Positions 1-7,201 of a stretch of DNA of 20,416 nt are shown piece after piece; within the stretch, counting starts at the first letter, position 1; each line of letters starts with the position of its first letter. Position numbers and translations under genes: made by a program. The notes below the pieces were generated by a model that was not told the origin of the DNA, did no database searches, and saw nothing but the letters and a program-made list of their open reading frames with translations. The stretch comes from an uncultured Eubacterium sp. (GTDB taxonomy: Bacteria > Bacillota > Clostridia > Lachnospirales > Lachnospiraceae): contig CAJUBQ010000086.1 in assembly GCA_910584595.1 (NCBI GenBank), positions 1 through 20,416 on the forward strand. The letters are read 5' to 3'.

Positions 1-165
1 CATACCCTACGCCATACGTTCTGTACCAATTTAGCAAACGCCGGAATGAACCCGAAAGCTTTGCAGTATATCATGGGACATTCCAACATCAACATGACGC
101 TGAACTATTACGCCCATGCTACCTCTGATAGCGCAATGGCAGAAATGGAGCGGCTGATTGCTTAG
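1..165 (+). CDS. Tyrosine recombinase/integrase, C-terminal 54 residues (5' end outside window)
   Basis: The frame is open from base 1 and ends at TAG 163-165. The visible part is the end of the catalytic domain of a phage/Tn916-type site-specific integrase, which cuts and rejoins DNA at attachment sites. It shows the HTLRHT box with the second catalytic Arg (R4 of the fragment), the GHS box (H27) and the nucleophile region LNYYAHA. By alignment with Tn916 Int (LYSH) the second Tyr (Y37) should be the nucleophile. The missing part, with the arm-binding and core-binding domains and the first Arg, lies to the left of the window. Integrases of this class are usually the last gene of a conjugative element, so an attachment site should lie just downstream. 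I cannot assign it to a specific element from 54 residues. Confidence 0.9.
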   Translation, partial: HTLRHTFCTNLANAGMNPKALQYIMGHSNINMTLNYYAHATSDSAMAEMERLIA

Positions 166-262
166 TAGTAGATAGAGGTTTTACTACTTGATTTACTGCT
201 TTTGGACGCGAAAACATGAGGGGAAATGAGAATATATAAGAGCTTCTTCCGATTTGAAAAAT

Positions 263-295
263 GCCGGAAAGCCTGTAAATACAGGCTATACCGGC
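263..295. terminator. Two-part hairpin downstream of the integrase, terminator-like
   Basis: GCCGG (263-267) pairs with CCGGC (291-295), and inside it GCCTGTA (271-277) pairs with TACAGGC (280-286) with a 2-base loop. On the plus strand no U-run follows. On the minus strand the stem is followed by CATTTTTC, so it would act better as a terminator for transcription entering from the right. It lies 98 bases after the integrase stop, the distance range where element ends are found. Confidence 0.5.
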
Positions 296-557
296 TTATG
301 AGAACTTATAAAGAGATAGTCAAAAACTATATTTTGATTTATATGAGATTTTAAAGATTTTTATTATTAATTAGGGAATCTTTTTTGAGGATTATTGGAT
401 TACAAACGATTGAACTAAAGTAATCATGGATTTCAAATATGAATTTATTCATCTCAATAACTTATTACTTATGTATGCAAGGAATTAATGAAGCCCCAAA
501 TAGTTTTATGAACTTACGAAAAGGAGATGGATTGTTTTAACAAATCTGGCGGAATAT

Positions 558-583
558 ATAACATTCTGTATAGAATTGTTATG
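558..583 (-). repeat. 26-bp motif, inverted copy of 878-903 (25 of 26 identical)
   Basis: The reverse complement of 558-583 matches 878-903 at all but one position (G instead of A at position 18 of the motif). Each copy has ATAACA at one end and TGTTAT at the other, which is the layout of a two-fold symmetric repressor operator. The second copy forms the centre of the long hairpin in front of the XRE gene, so a regulator binding site is a reasonable reading. That is inference. Confidence 0.6.
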
Positions 584-858
584 ATGTTTAAATTCTAATA
601 GTGCATTAAAAAGATAAAAATAGTGCTCAATAGAATTCTATTCGCTTTTTTGAAAATTTGCAACTATTATTAAAAAGTTTGTATATAATGCACAAATATT
701 ATCTTATTAAAACCTGAAAACATCTGAATTAGACAAAAAAATAAGGATTTTTAGAAAAAATAACAAAGTAACGGGGCTTTACAGGAATTTTCCGGCTTAG
801 ATTTTTCCAGAAATTGCAAAAAGCGCTTCCATCCATTGATTTCAGCGGCATTACAGGC

Positions 859-923
859 AAAAACTACAAAAACAATGCATAACAATTCTATACAAAATGT
901 TATGCATTGTTTTTGTAGTTTTT
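859..923. repeat. Perfect 26-bp inverted repeat with 13-base loop, upstream of the XRE regulator
   Basis: Bases 859-884 are the exact reverse complement of 898-923, and the 13-base loop is 885-897. The outer flanks (858, 924) do not pair. The hairpin core (878-903) is the 26-bp motif that also occurs inverted at 558-583. It ends 17 bases before a TATAAT box (941-946) and 51 bases before the regulator ATG, so it may be an operator, a transcription attenuator in a leader read from farther upstream, or a small palindromic insertion. The downstream arm ends in five T after a long AT-rich stem, but the stem has little GC, so a strong terminator is unlikely. Confidence 0.85.
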
Positions 924-974
924 AAACGTTTGTATGGTTATATAATTACTGCGAATCAAACAGGAGGTTCGGGT

Positions 975-1310
975 ATGCAGGAATTGGATTATGTGAAAGT
1001 AGGAGAAAGAATTCGCCAGGTCCGCAAAGTGAGAGGCTGGTCACAGGAAAAACTGGCAAAGAAATGTGGCATTAGTTTAAATTTCATGGGAAAGATTGAG
1101 CGCGGCAAGCGAAAAATGAGTATGGATACATTTGCCAATCTGTGCCAGCAATTGGAAGTGGATGCGGATGCATTGCTTTGGGGAGCGGTGCAGCCTTCGG
1201 ATACGGTCATTAAAAATATGTGGCGGCATCCGGCGAAAGGGGATTTGGACAGCTATTCCATGTATATCCGAATCATGAAATCTGTGGCGGATATTATGAA
1301 TGAAGTATGA
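975..1310 (+). CDS. XRE-family helix-turn-helix transcriptional regulator (111 aa)
   Basis: A small Cro/CI-type DNA-binding protein. The helix-turn-helix lies at about residues 10-65, with GWSQEKLAKKCG as the first helix and turn and ISLNFMGKIERGKRK as the recognition region. The remaining 45 residues match no domain I know. The ATG at 975 is chosen over the longer frame from 897 because AGGAGG (962-967) sits 7 bases before it and because 897 lies inside the loop and arm of the hairpin 859-923. Its last 11 bases overlap the first possible start of the GT4 gene, so it is probably the first gene of the glycan operon and may control it. The inverted repeat and the repeated 26-bp motif upstream are candidate operators. 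What it senses cannot be seen. Confidence 0.88.
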   Translation: MQELDYVKVGERIRQVRKVRGWSQEKLAKKCGISLNFMGKIERGKRKMSMDTFANLCQQLEVDADALLWGAVQPSDTVIKNMWRHPAKGDLDSYSMYIRIMKSVADIMNEV

Positions 1311-2535
1311 AAGAAAGACACGTATGAACAATGGGACTGTGAAAAAAACGAAAGTGCTGATGATAGCTTCCGTAGCGTCTATGATAGATCAGTTTAATAT
1401 GCCGAATATCCGCCTGCTGCAAACGATGGGGTGTGACGTACATGTGGCCTGTAATTTTGATGAAGGAAATACATGTGACAAAAGACAGATTCATTCCCTG
1501 CAAAAAACGCTGCAAAAGATGCATGTGATTTACCACCAATGGGATTGTCCAAGAAGTCCCGGTTCTCTTACAAAATGTCTGAAAGCATACGAACAATTAC
1601 TGGAACTGACAGACCGGCATTCCTTTGATTGGATGCATTGTCATTCGCCGATTGGAGGAGCTTTGGCTCGGTTGGCTGCGCATCAGAGAAAAGTAAAGGT
1701 AATCTATACGGTGCATGGATTTCACTTTTATCAGGGCGCTCCGGTAAAAAACTGGGTTCTGTTTTATCCGGTTGAAAAGCTGCTGGCGTATTGGACAGAT
1801 GTGTTGATTACCGTTAATAAGGAAGATTACTTTTTTGCAAAGCGAAATCTGAAAGCAGGGAAAATTTATTATATACCAGGCGTTGGGGTTGACACAGGAA
1901 AATTTTCTGCGGCCAACGTTTCTGTGGATGCGGATGCATTTCGAAAGAGGCATCATATTCCACGGGATGCGTATATTTTGTTGTCGGTTGGGGAGCTTAG
2001 CAGACGAAAAAATCATCGGGATGTGATAACGGCGCTGTCAAAGCTTTCCAGGCGGGATGTTTATTATGTGATCTGCGGGCAGGGTGTGTGCGGGAAACGG
2101 CTTATGCGCAAGGCAGTGCGTTTGGGCGTGGCAGAGCGTGTAAGAATGTCCGGTTTTCAGAAAAATATAACGCCGTATTATCAAAATGCAGATATCTTTG
2201 TGTTTCCGTCATTACAGGAAGGAATGCCGGTGGCGCTGATGGAGGCTATGGCCTGCGGACTTCCATGTGTAGTATCTGATATTCGGGGAAACCGGGAGTT
2301 AATTACACGTATGGGAACGGTGTCCGGAGGATTTAAGTATTCGCTCAGACAGCCTTCGCAGCTTTGGGAAGCGATAGAGACATTATTGGGCAATGAGCGG
2401 TTAAGATATGCGTGCGGCAGATATAATCAAAACATCATGAAACGTTATGATAGGCACGCTGTACAGGCATACATGAAAAAAATTTATGCAAAAGCTTTCG
2501 TATTGGAGGAACGAACATGCCAAAAATATCAGTGA
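1300..2535 (+). CDS. Family 4 glycosyltransferase (GT-B fold)
   Basis: This protein is expected to move a sugar from a nucleotide sugar to a growing glycan at the inner face of the membrane, with retention of configuration. The N-terminal half reads VKKTKVLMIASVASM... with the HSPIGG and YTVHGFHFYQG segments typical of EpsD/EpsF/CapM-like GT4 enzymes. The C-terminal half carries VGELSRRKNH and the E-x7-E motif (E307 and E315 in EGMPVALMEAMACG), which binds the donor. The length of 411 residues is slightly above the usual 360-390. Two starts are possible, 1300 or 1324 (MNNGTVKK). Both have weak ribosome binding sites and the second fits family length better. It overlaps the regulator before it and the GT2 after it, consistent with translational coupling. 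Donor and acceptor sugars cannot be read from sequence. Confidence 0.9.
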   Translation: MKYERKTRMNNGTVKKTKVLMIASVASMIDQFNMPNIRLLQTMGCDVHVACNFDEGNTCDKRQIHSLQKTLQKMHVIYHQWDCPRSPGSLTKCLKAYEQLLELTDRHSFDWMHCHSPIGGALARLAAHQRKVKVIYTVHGFHFYQGAPVKNWVLFYPVEKLLAYWTDVLITVNKEDYFFAKRNLKAGKIYYIPGVGVDTGKFSAANVSVDADAFRKRHHIPRDAYILLSVGELSRRKNHRDVITALSKLSRRDVYYVICGQGVCGKRLMRKAVRLGVAERVRMSGFQKNITPYYQNADIFVFPSLQEGMPVALMEAMACGLPCVVSDIRGNRELITRMGTVSGGFKYSLRQPSQLWEAIETLLGNERLRYACGRYNQNIMKRYDRHAVQAYMKKIYAKAFVLEERTCQKYQ

Positions 2536-3341
2536 TTATGGCAGTATACAACACGCAGGACCGGCGGATTCTTGGAAAGGCAGTTCGTTCCATACAGAAT
2601 CAGACTTATAAAGACTGGGAACTTATTATTTGCGACGACGGTTCTACAGATCATACATGGGAAACATTAAACGAAATAACCAGAGATGATCCGCGTATTT
2701 TCTGCATACATCACAATAAAAATCATAAGGCGGGTTATGCCAGAAATGCATGTATCCATGCTGCCAGAGGGCAATACATAGCGATTATGGATGCAGACGA
2801 CCTTTCAGATCCAAAGAGGCTGCAGAAACAGTATACGTATTTAAAAAAGCATCCGAACGTTGCATTTGTAGGATGCAGAGGAGAGTTTTTTATTGAGAAT
2901 GTTGGGGATGACGGAGAGCTTTATTGGTTTTGCAGGCATCCAAAACCGAAAGATTTTCTTTTTTCGCTTCCGTTTGTGCATGCGTCACTGATGTTTCGAC
3001 AGGAAGCGCTGCGTCAGACAGGCGGATATGACTGCTCCAAACAAACGGTACGGGTGGAAGACTATGAGCTTTTGATGCGTCTGTATCAGGAAGGGTATGA
3101 TGGAAAGAACCTGTCCGAGGTTTTGTATTATATACGCAGAGATGAAAATCAGTATCGAAGAAGAAAGTATCGTTATCGTTTCCATGAAGCGTATATCAAG
3201 TATCAGTATTTTAAAAAACTGGGCCTGATGCCAAAGGGAATGCTGTATGCGGCAAAGCCGCTGCTTGCAGGGCTTGTGCCGGTTCGGTTAAGAACCGCGC
3301 TGCAGAAAAAATATTATATGGGGAATGTGCGGAAAAAATGA
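2517..3341 (+). CDS. Family 2 glycosyltransferase (GT-A fold, 274 aa)
   Basis: An inverting nucleotide-sugar glycosyltransferase. The GT-A domain starts at residue 3 (KISVIMAVYNT) and shows the D40-D41 pair (ICDDGSTD) that holds the nucleotide and the DADD motif at residues 92-95 that binds the metal. After about residue 230 the chain is basic and carries a short hydrophobic patch (MLYAAKPLLAGLVPV), consistent with peripheral membrane association. GGAGGA at 2505-2510 gives a good ribosome binding site inside the end of the GT4 gene, a 19-base overlap. The stop overlaps the permease start as ATGA (3338-3341). The sugar specificity is unknown. Confidence 0.92.
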   Translation: MPKISVIMAVYNTQDRRILGKAVRSIQNQTYKDWELIICDDGSTDHTWETLNEITRDDPRIFCIHHNKNHKAGYARNACIHAARGQYIAIMDADDLSDPKRLQKQYTYLKKHPNVAFVGCRGEFFIENVGDDGELYWFCRHPKPKDFLFSLPFVHASLMFRQEALRQTGGYDCSKQTVRVEDYELLMRLYQEGYDGKNLSEVLYYIRRDENQYRRRKYRYRFHEAYIKYQYFKKLGLMPKGMLYAAKPLLAGLVPVRLRTALQKKYYMGNVRKK

Positions 3342-4117
3342 TAGGAAGAATAAAGAGGCTGTATGATTTTCGGCATTTGCTGAAACAGCTTGTAATCAAG
3401 GATATCAAATTAAAATACAGGAGAAGCTTTCTTGGCTATTTATGGAGCGTGCTGAATCCGCTGCTCGTTATGGTTGTAATGCTGCTTGTGTTTTCACATA
3501 TGTTTCGCTCTGATATTGAAAATTTTCCTGCTTATCTGATTATCGGACAGACGTTGTTTAACTTTATGTCAGAGGCGACCAATCAGGCAATTTATTCGAT
3601 TACAGGAAATGCGTCGCTGCTGCAAAAGGTGTATGTGCCCAAATATATTTTTACACTGTCAAAAGTGACGAGTTCCCTTGTAAATCTGCTGTTTGCGATG
3701 GGAGCAATGGTCATTGTGTTTATCGTAAGCAGAGTAAAATTTTCCTGCTATATGTTCTTGATGCCGGTTGTTTTGATGGAATTGTATTTGTTTTCGCTGG
3801 GTCTTGGGCTGTTTCTTGCGCAGGCGGCAGTTTTTTTCAGAGATATTCAGTACATTTATACGGTGCTGCTTACGGCGTGGACGTATATGACGCCGCTGTT
3901 TTATCCGATGAGTCTGCTGCCGGAGTCGATGCAGAGAGGGATTAAGCTTTTTAATCCAATGTACCATTATGTTACGCAGTTTCGGGAGCTGGTGATGTAT
4001 CAGTCTCTTCCGGGCTGGCGTTCTGTGACCTATGGCTTTCTGCTTGCGATATTATGCCTGGGGATTGGTACCTGGTCGTTTTTGCGTTCTCAGGACAAAT
4101 TTATACTTTATATTTAG
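3338..4117 (+). CDS. ABC-2 type polysaccharide export permease, Wzm/TagG-like (259 aa)
   Basis: The membrane half of an ABC exporter for lipid-linked polysaccharide or teichoic-acid-like polymers. The N-terminus (RHLLKQLVIKDIKLKYRRSFLGYLWSVLNPLL) is the amphipathic start and first membrane segment characteristic of the Wzm/TagG/RfbD group. About six hydrophobic segments follow, and PLFYP near residue 190 followed by NPMYHYV matches the conserved loop before the last helices. The length is normal for the family (about 260). It is coupled to the GT2 by ATGA and lies 9 bases before its ATPase partner. Because the ATPase lacks a carbohydrate-binding tail, the pair probably accepts its substrate without reading a chain-end modification. 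Which polymer is moved is inferred only from the neighbours. Confidence 0.93.
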   Translation: MIGRIKRLYDFRHLLKQLVIKDIKLKYRRSFLGYLWSVLNPLLVMVVMLLVFSHMFRSDIENFPAYLIIGQTLFNFMSEATNQAIYSITGNASLLQKVYVPKYIFTLSKVTSSLVNLLFAMGAMVIVFIVSRVKFSCYMFLMPVVLMELYLFSLGLGLFLAQAAVFFRDIQYIYTVLLTAWTYMTPLFYPMSLLPESMQRGIKLFNPMYHYVTQFRELVMYQSLPGWRSVTYGFLLAILCLGIGTWSFLRSQDKFILYI

Positions 4118-4126
4118 GGGAAAACG

Positions 4127-4864
4127 ATGGATAACAGTCAAATAGTGATAGATGTGGCACATGCGGCAGTGCGATTTAACATGGCACGCCAGCAGGTAGA
4201 TAATTTAAAAGAATATGTGATCCGGATGATAAAAAAAGAGCTGATGTTTCAGGAGTTTTTTGCATTAAATGATGTGAGCCTTAAGGTAAAGGCAGGGGAA
4301 GCCTGGGGCATAGTCGGAACGAATGGTTCGGGAAAATCCACGCTGCTGAAATTAATCTGCGGTATTTTAAGGCCGTACAAAGGCAGCGTAACCGTTACGG
4401 GAAAGATTGCGCCGTTAATTGAACTGGGTGCAGGATTTGACGGAGAGCTGACGGCCAAGGAGAATATTTATTTAAATGGGGCGCTGCTGGGGTATTCGGA
4501 GCAGTTTATGAAGGAGCATTTTGAAGAGATTGTAGACTTTGCCGAGCTATGGGATTTTATGGATATGCCGATTAAAAATTATTCCTCCGGTATGGCTGCA
4601 AGACTTGGATTTGCAGTGGCTACGATGGTGCAGCCGGATATTTTGATCTGTGATGAAGTGCTGGCAGTCGGCGACTACAAATTTCAGGAAAAGTGCGAAG
4701 CGCGAATGGAGCATATGCTGTCCACAGGTACGACGCTGCTGTATGTGTCCCATGCCGCAAAATCTGTAAAAAAGTTGTGTAAATATGCGTTATGGCTGGA
4801 AAAAGGAAAAGTAGTGATGCGCGGCAGCGCACAGGAAGTTTGCAGTGCATATATGGGGCAGTGA
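4127..4864 (+). CDS. ABC transporter ATPase for polysaccharide export, Wzt/TagH-like (245 aa)
   Basis: Drives the preceding permease. Walker A is GTNGSGKST (residues 64-72, Lys70), the ABC signature is in NYSSGMAARLGFAVA (about 151-165), Walker B is ILICDE (172-177), and the switch His is H209 in YVSHA. The stretch APLIELGAGFDGELTAKENI is diagnostic for the Wzt/TagH/RfbB branch, and the helical N-terminal extension (RQQVDNLKEYVIRMIKKEL) is also typical. The protein stops right after the nucleotide-binding domain. E. coli O9a-type Wzt carries an additional C-terminal domain of roughly 170-200 residues that recognises the glycan end, and it is absent here. The ribosome binding site AGGGGA lies 7 bases before ATG. 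Confidence 0.94.
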   Translation: MDNSQIVIDVAHAAVRFNMARQQVDNLKEYVIRMIKKELMFQEFFALNDVSLKVKAGEAWGIVGTNGSGKSTLLKLICGILRPYKGSVTVTGKIAPLIELGAGFDGELTAKENIYLNGALLGYSEQFMKEHFEEIVDFAELWDFMDMPIKNYSSGMAARLGFAVATMVQPDILICDEVLAVGDYKFQEKCEARMEHMLSTGTTLLYVSHAAKSVKKLCKYALWLEKGKVVMRGSAQEVCSAYMGQ

Positions 4865-4965
4865 GTATCCGTTTCACAGGGACAGGTATGGGAACAGTAA
4901 AGATATTGCAATGGTTGCAGAACAGAAATTGTGTAGTGGAAAATATGCCAAAAGGAGCCGGATAT

Positions 4966-7200
4966 ATGGAATTTGATTTTGCAAAACAGCCGGGAAAAAC
5001 ATGGAAAAAGAAAAATAACAAAAAAGACTGGCATCCGCTTATGACGATTGTTACACCGTTTTATAATGCCGGAACATATTTTGAACAGACGTTTTATTCT
5101 GTAATGAATCAGACATTTCCATGGTTCGAATGGATCATTGTAGACGATGGGAGTGACAGGGCAGAGGATTTGGATGTGCTTGAGCAGTGCGCAGCATCAG
5201 ATCGCAGAATTTGTATCGTGCGCCAGAAAAACCGGGGACTGGCCTGTGCCAGAAATACAGGGATTCAGAGAGCGCATACGGACATTATAGTTCCTTTGGA
5301 CGCCGACGACCTGCTGTCCCCACAATATCTGGAGTATACGTATTTTGGATTGTATTATCATCCGGATGCTGCGTGGTGTTACACGGATTCTGTTGGATTT
5401 GGCCGGCAGGAGTATTTGTGGAAGCATGCATGGAATGCAAAAAAAATGAAAAGGGAAAATCAGCTCGTTGCCACTGCTGCCATTCGAAAACAGGCAATTT
5501 GCAGGGTAGGAGGGTATAAACCGGAAAAATGGGCGTATCATGAGGACTGGCGTTTCTGGCTGGAGCTTATGGCACAGCATCAGTATCCGGTACACGTAAG
5601 CGGTTATCTGTTCTGGTACAGACGGCTGGATGACGGAATGCTGTCGGGGATTCAAAAAGACCGCAGAAAAAAGCAGTTTTGTAAGAAGATAATACGCAGG
5701 ACATCCAAAAGAGCGGATCAAACCATACGTGCAGTGGAATATCCAATCGTAAAGACCAGGGAACCTTATTATCGTACGCAGTTTGCCGATTGTTGGAACG
5801 ATGACACGATACCATCAGAACCAGGGAAAATAAGAATATTGATGCTTGTTCCATGGCTGGTGATGGGAGGAGCAGACCGGATGAATCTGGAACTGGTATC
5901 CGGGTTAGACAAAAGCAGATTTGAAATCAGTATTCTGACAACCGTGTTTTCGGACAATGCATGGCACAGCCGTTTTGCGCAATATACGGATGAGATTTTC
6001 CATCTGCCGGATTTTCTGGATCCTGCACACTATATGGAGTATGTCGGTTATTATATTCGGACGAGGAACATAGACCTTGTTTGGATTTCAAATTCCTACC
6101 GCGGATATTATATGATTCCATGGCTGCGCAGACAGTTTCCGGATTTGTGTATCGTGGACTATGTTCATATGGAAGAATGGTACTGGAAAGACGGTGGCTT
6201 TGCAAGACTGTCCGGGATGTTTGGAGCTGTTTTGGATAAGACATATGTCTGTAACGCAAACACCAGGCAGGTATTGGCGGATGAATTTCACAGGGATCCG
6301 GACAGTATAGAAGTGATGTATATTGGCGTGGACAAAGAAAAATTTAACCCTCATAAAATAAAAAAAGGAAAAATATATCAAAAATTAAATATATCATCAG
6401 AAAGGCCGATCATACTGTTCCCTTGCAGAATAGACGCGCAGAAACGGCCATTTTTGATGCTTGAAATAGCAAGAAGGGTCAGCAGGCAGATGCCGCAGGC
6501 ATTGTTTGTTGCGGTCGGAGACGGCCCGCAGAGGCGGGCGTTGGAAAAGGCGATCAGAAAATACGGCTTAGAAAAAAATGTGATCTGCACAGGACGTTCT
6601 GAGCATATGGAGCAATACTATCAGGACGCCAGGCTAACGCTGATCTGTTCGCTGAAAGAGGGGATTTCTCTGACTGCATATGAATCCTGTGCGATGGGCA
6701 CCCCTGTGATCAGCAGTGATGTGGGAGGGCAAAAAGAGCTGATTGATCCTGCGGTTGGAATGCTTGTTCCGATCAGGCAAAAGGAAGGCAAGGATTTTGA
6801 TGAGAGAAAATTTTCAGATGAAGAGGTTCAGGAGTATGTGCAGGCAATTGTAAAACTGCTGACAGATACACAATTATATGACAGATGCAGCAAAAACTGC
6901 AGACGCAGGGTGGAACATACATTTACAGTAAATAATATGCTGCGCAGGATGGAACAGGAGTGCACGATTTTATTAAATCAGGAGCTAAACATACAAAAAC
7001 GAAAGAAGCTGTCCGCAGCCATCAAAGAGTCCGGATTTCTGGCGGAAGAGCTGTATATGGTTGAAATGGCTGAGGAAGAGCGCAGCATGGCATCAACTGC
7101 GGTCATGTCATGTCTGGAAGAATATGTTGAAAAGTTATTGCCGCAGGGGAGCGCAAGGAGAGATCAGGCAGTGCGGATTTACAGAAAGTGGAGAAAATGA
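4966..7200 (+). CDS. Two-domain glycosyltransferase, GT2 fused to GT4 (744 aa)
   Basis: The N-terminal half is a GT-A (family 2) enzyme: LMTIVTPFYNAG begins near residue 25, WIIVDDGS follows, and the metal motif DADD is near residue 111. The second half is a GT-B (family 4) enzyme: RILMLVPWLVMGGADRMNLELV near residue 289, FPCRIDAQKRP, and the E-x7-E motif EGISLTAYESCAMGTPV near residue 565. A helical, charged tail of about 100 residues follows. One chain could therefore add two sugars in sequence. The open frame extends back to 4792 inside the ATPase gene, but AAAGGAG at 4951-4957, 8 bases before the ATG at 4966, makes 4966 the best start. That leaves 101 bases after the ATPase gene, where no separate signal was seen. 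The next gene begins one base after its stop. Confidence 0.9.
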   Translation: MEFDFAKQPGKTWKKKNNKKDWHPLMTIVTPFYNAGTYFEQTFYSVMNQTFPWFEWIIVDDGSDRAEDLDVLEQCAASDRRICIVRQKNRGLACARNTGIQRAHTDIIVPLDADDLLSPQYLEYTYFGLYYHPDAAWCYTDSVGFGRQEYLWKHAWNAKKMKRENQLVATAAIRKQAICRVGGYKPEKWAYHEDWRFWLELMAQHQYPVHVSGYLFWYRRLDDGMLSGIQKDRRKKQFCKKIIRRTSKRADQTIRAVEYPIVKTREPYYRTQFADCWNDDTIPSEPGKIRILMLVPWLVMGGADRMNLELVSGLDKSRFEISILTTVFSDNAWHSRFAQYTDEIFHLPDFLDPAHYMEYVGYYIRTRNIDLVWISNSYRGYYMIPWLRRQFPDLCIVDYVHMEEWYWKDGGFARLSGMFGAVLDKTYVCNANTRQVLADEFHRDPDSIEVMYIGVDKEKFNPHKIKKGKIYQKLNISSERPIILFPCRIDAQKRPFLMLEIARRVSRQMPQALFVAVGDGPQRRALEKAIRKYGLEKNVICTGRSEHMEQYYQDARLTLICSLKEGISLTAYESCAMGTPVISSDVGGQKELIDPAVGMLVPIRQKEGKDFDERKFSDEEVQEYVQAIVKLLTDTQLYDRCSKNCRRRVEHTFTVNNMLRRMEQECTILLNQELNIQKRKKLSAAIKESGFLAEELYMVEMAEEERSMASTAVMSCLEEYVEKLLPQGSARRDQAVRIYRKWRK

Positions 7201-7201
7201 A

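Larger units (their letters stand above)
166..974. other. Gene-free AT-rich region between integrase and XRE regulator; candidate element end
   Basis: No convincing coding frame is seen in about 800 bases. Just after the integrase stop, AGTAGTA (164-170) and TACTACT (182-188) form a weak inverted repeat, and TTACTACTT (182-190) is echoed by TTACTGCTT (194-202), spacing that could be integrase arm sites. A TATAAT box at 684-689 has only a poor -35 candidate (TTGCAA, 658-663, 20-base spacer). AATAGAATTCTATT (629-642) is a perfect 14-bp palindrome that shares the core ATAGAATT with the repeats described separately. An attachment core cannot be defined because the other end of the element is outside the window. 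Confidence 0.5.

Noticed and set aside
658..689. Promoter TTGCAA / TATAAT in the left intergenic region
   Set aside because: A 20-base spacer is too long for a confident call and no gene starts nearby.
897..974. N-terminal extension of the XRE regulator from ATG 897
   Set aside because: It is encoded by the loop and arm of the inverted repeat, has no ribosome binding site, and the family sequence begins after ATG 975.
4792..4965. Longer N-terminus for the GT2-GT4 fusion
   Set aside because: It overlaps the ATPase gene in another frame and is not like any transferase; the strong AAAGGAG before 4966 decides the start.
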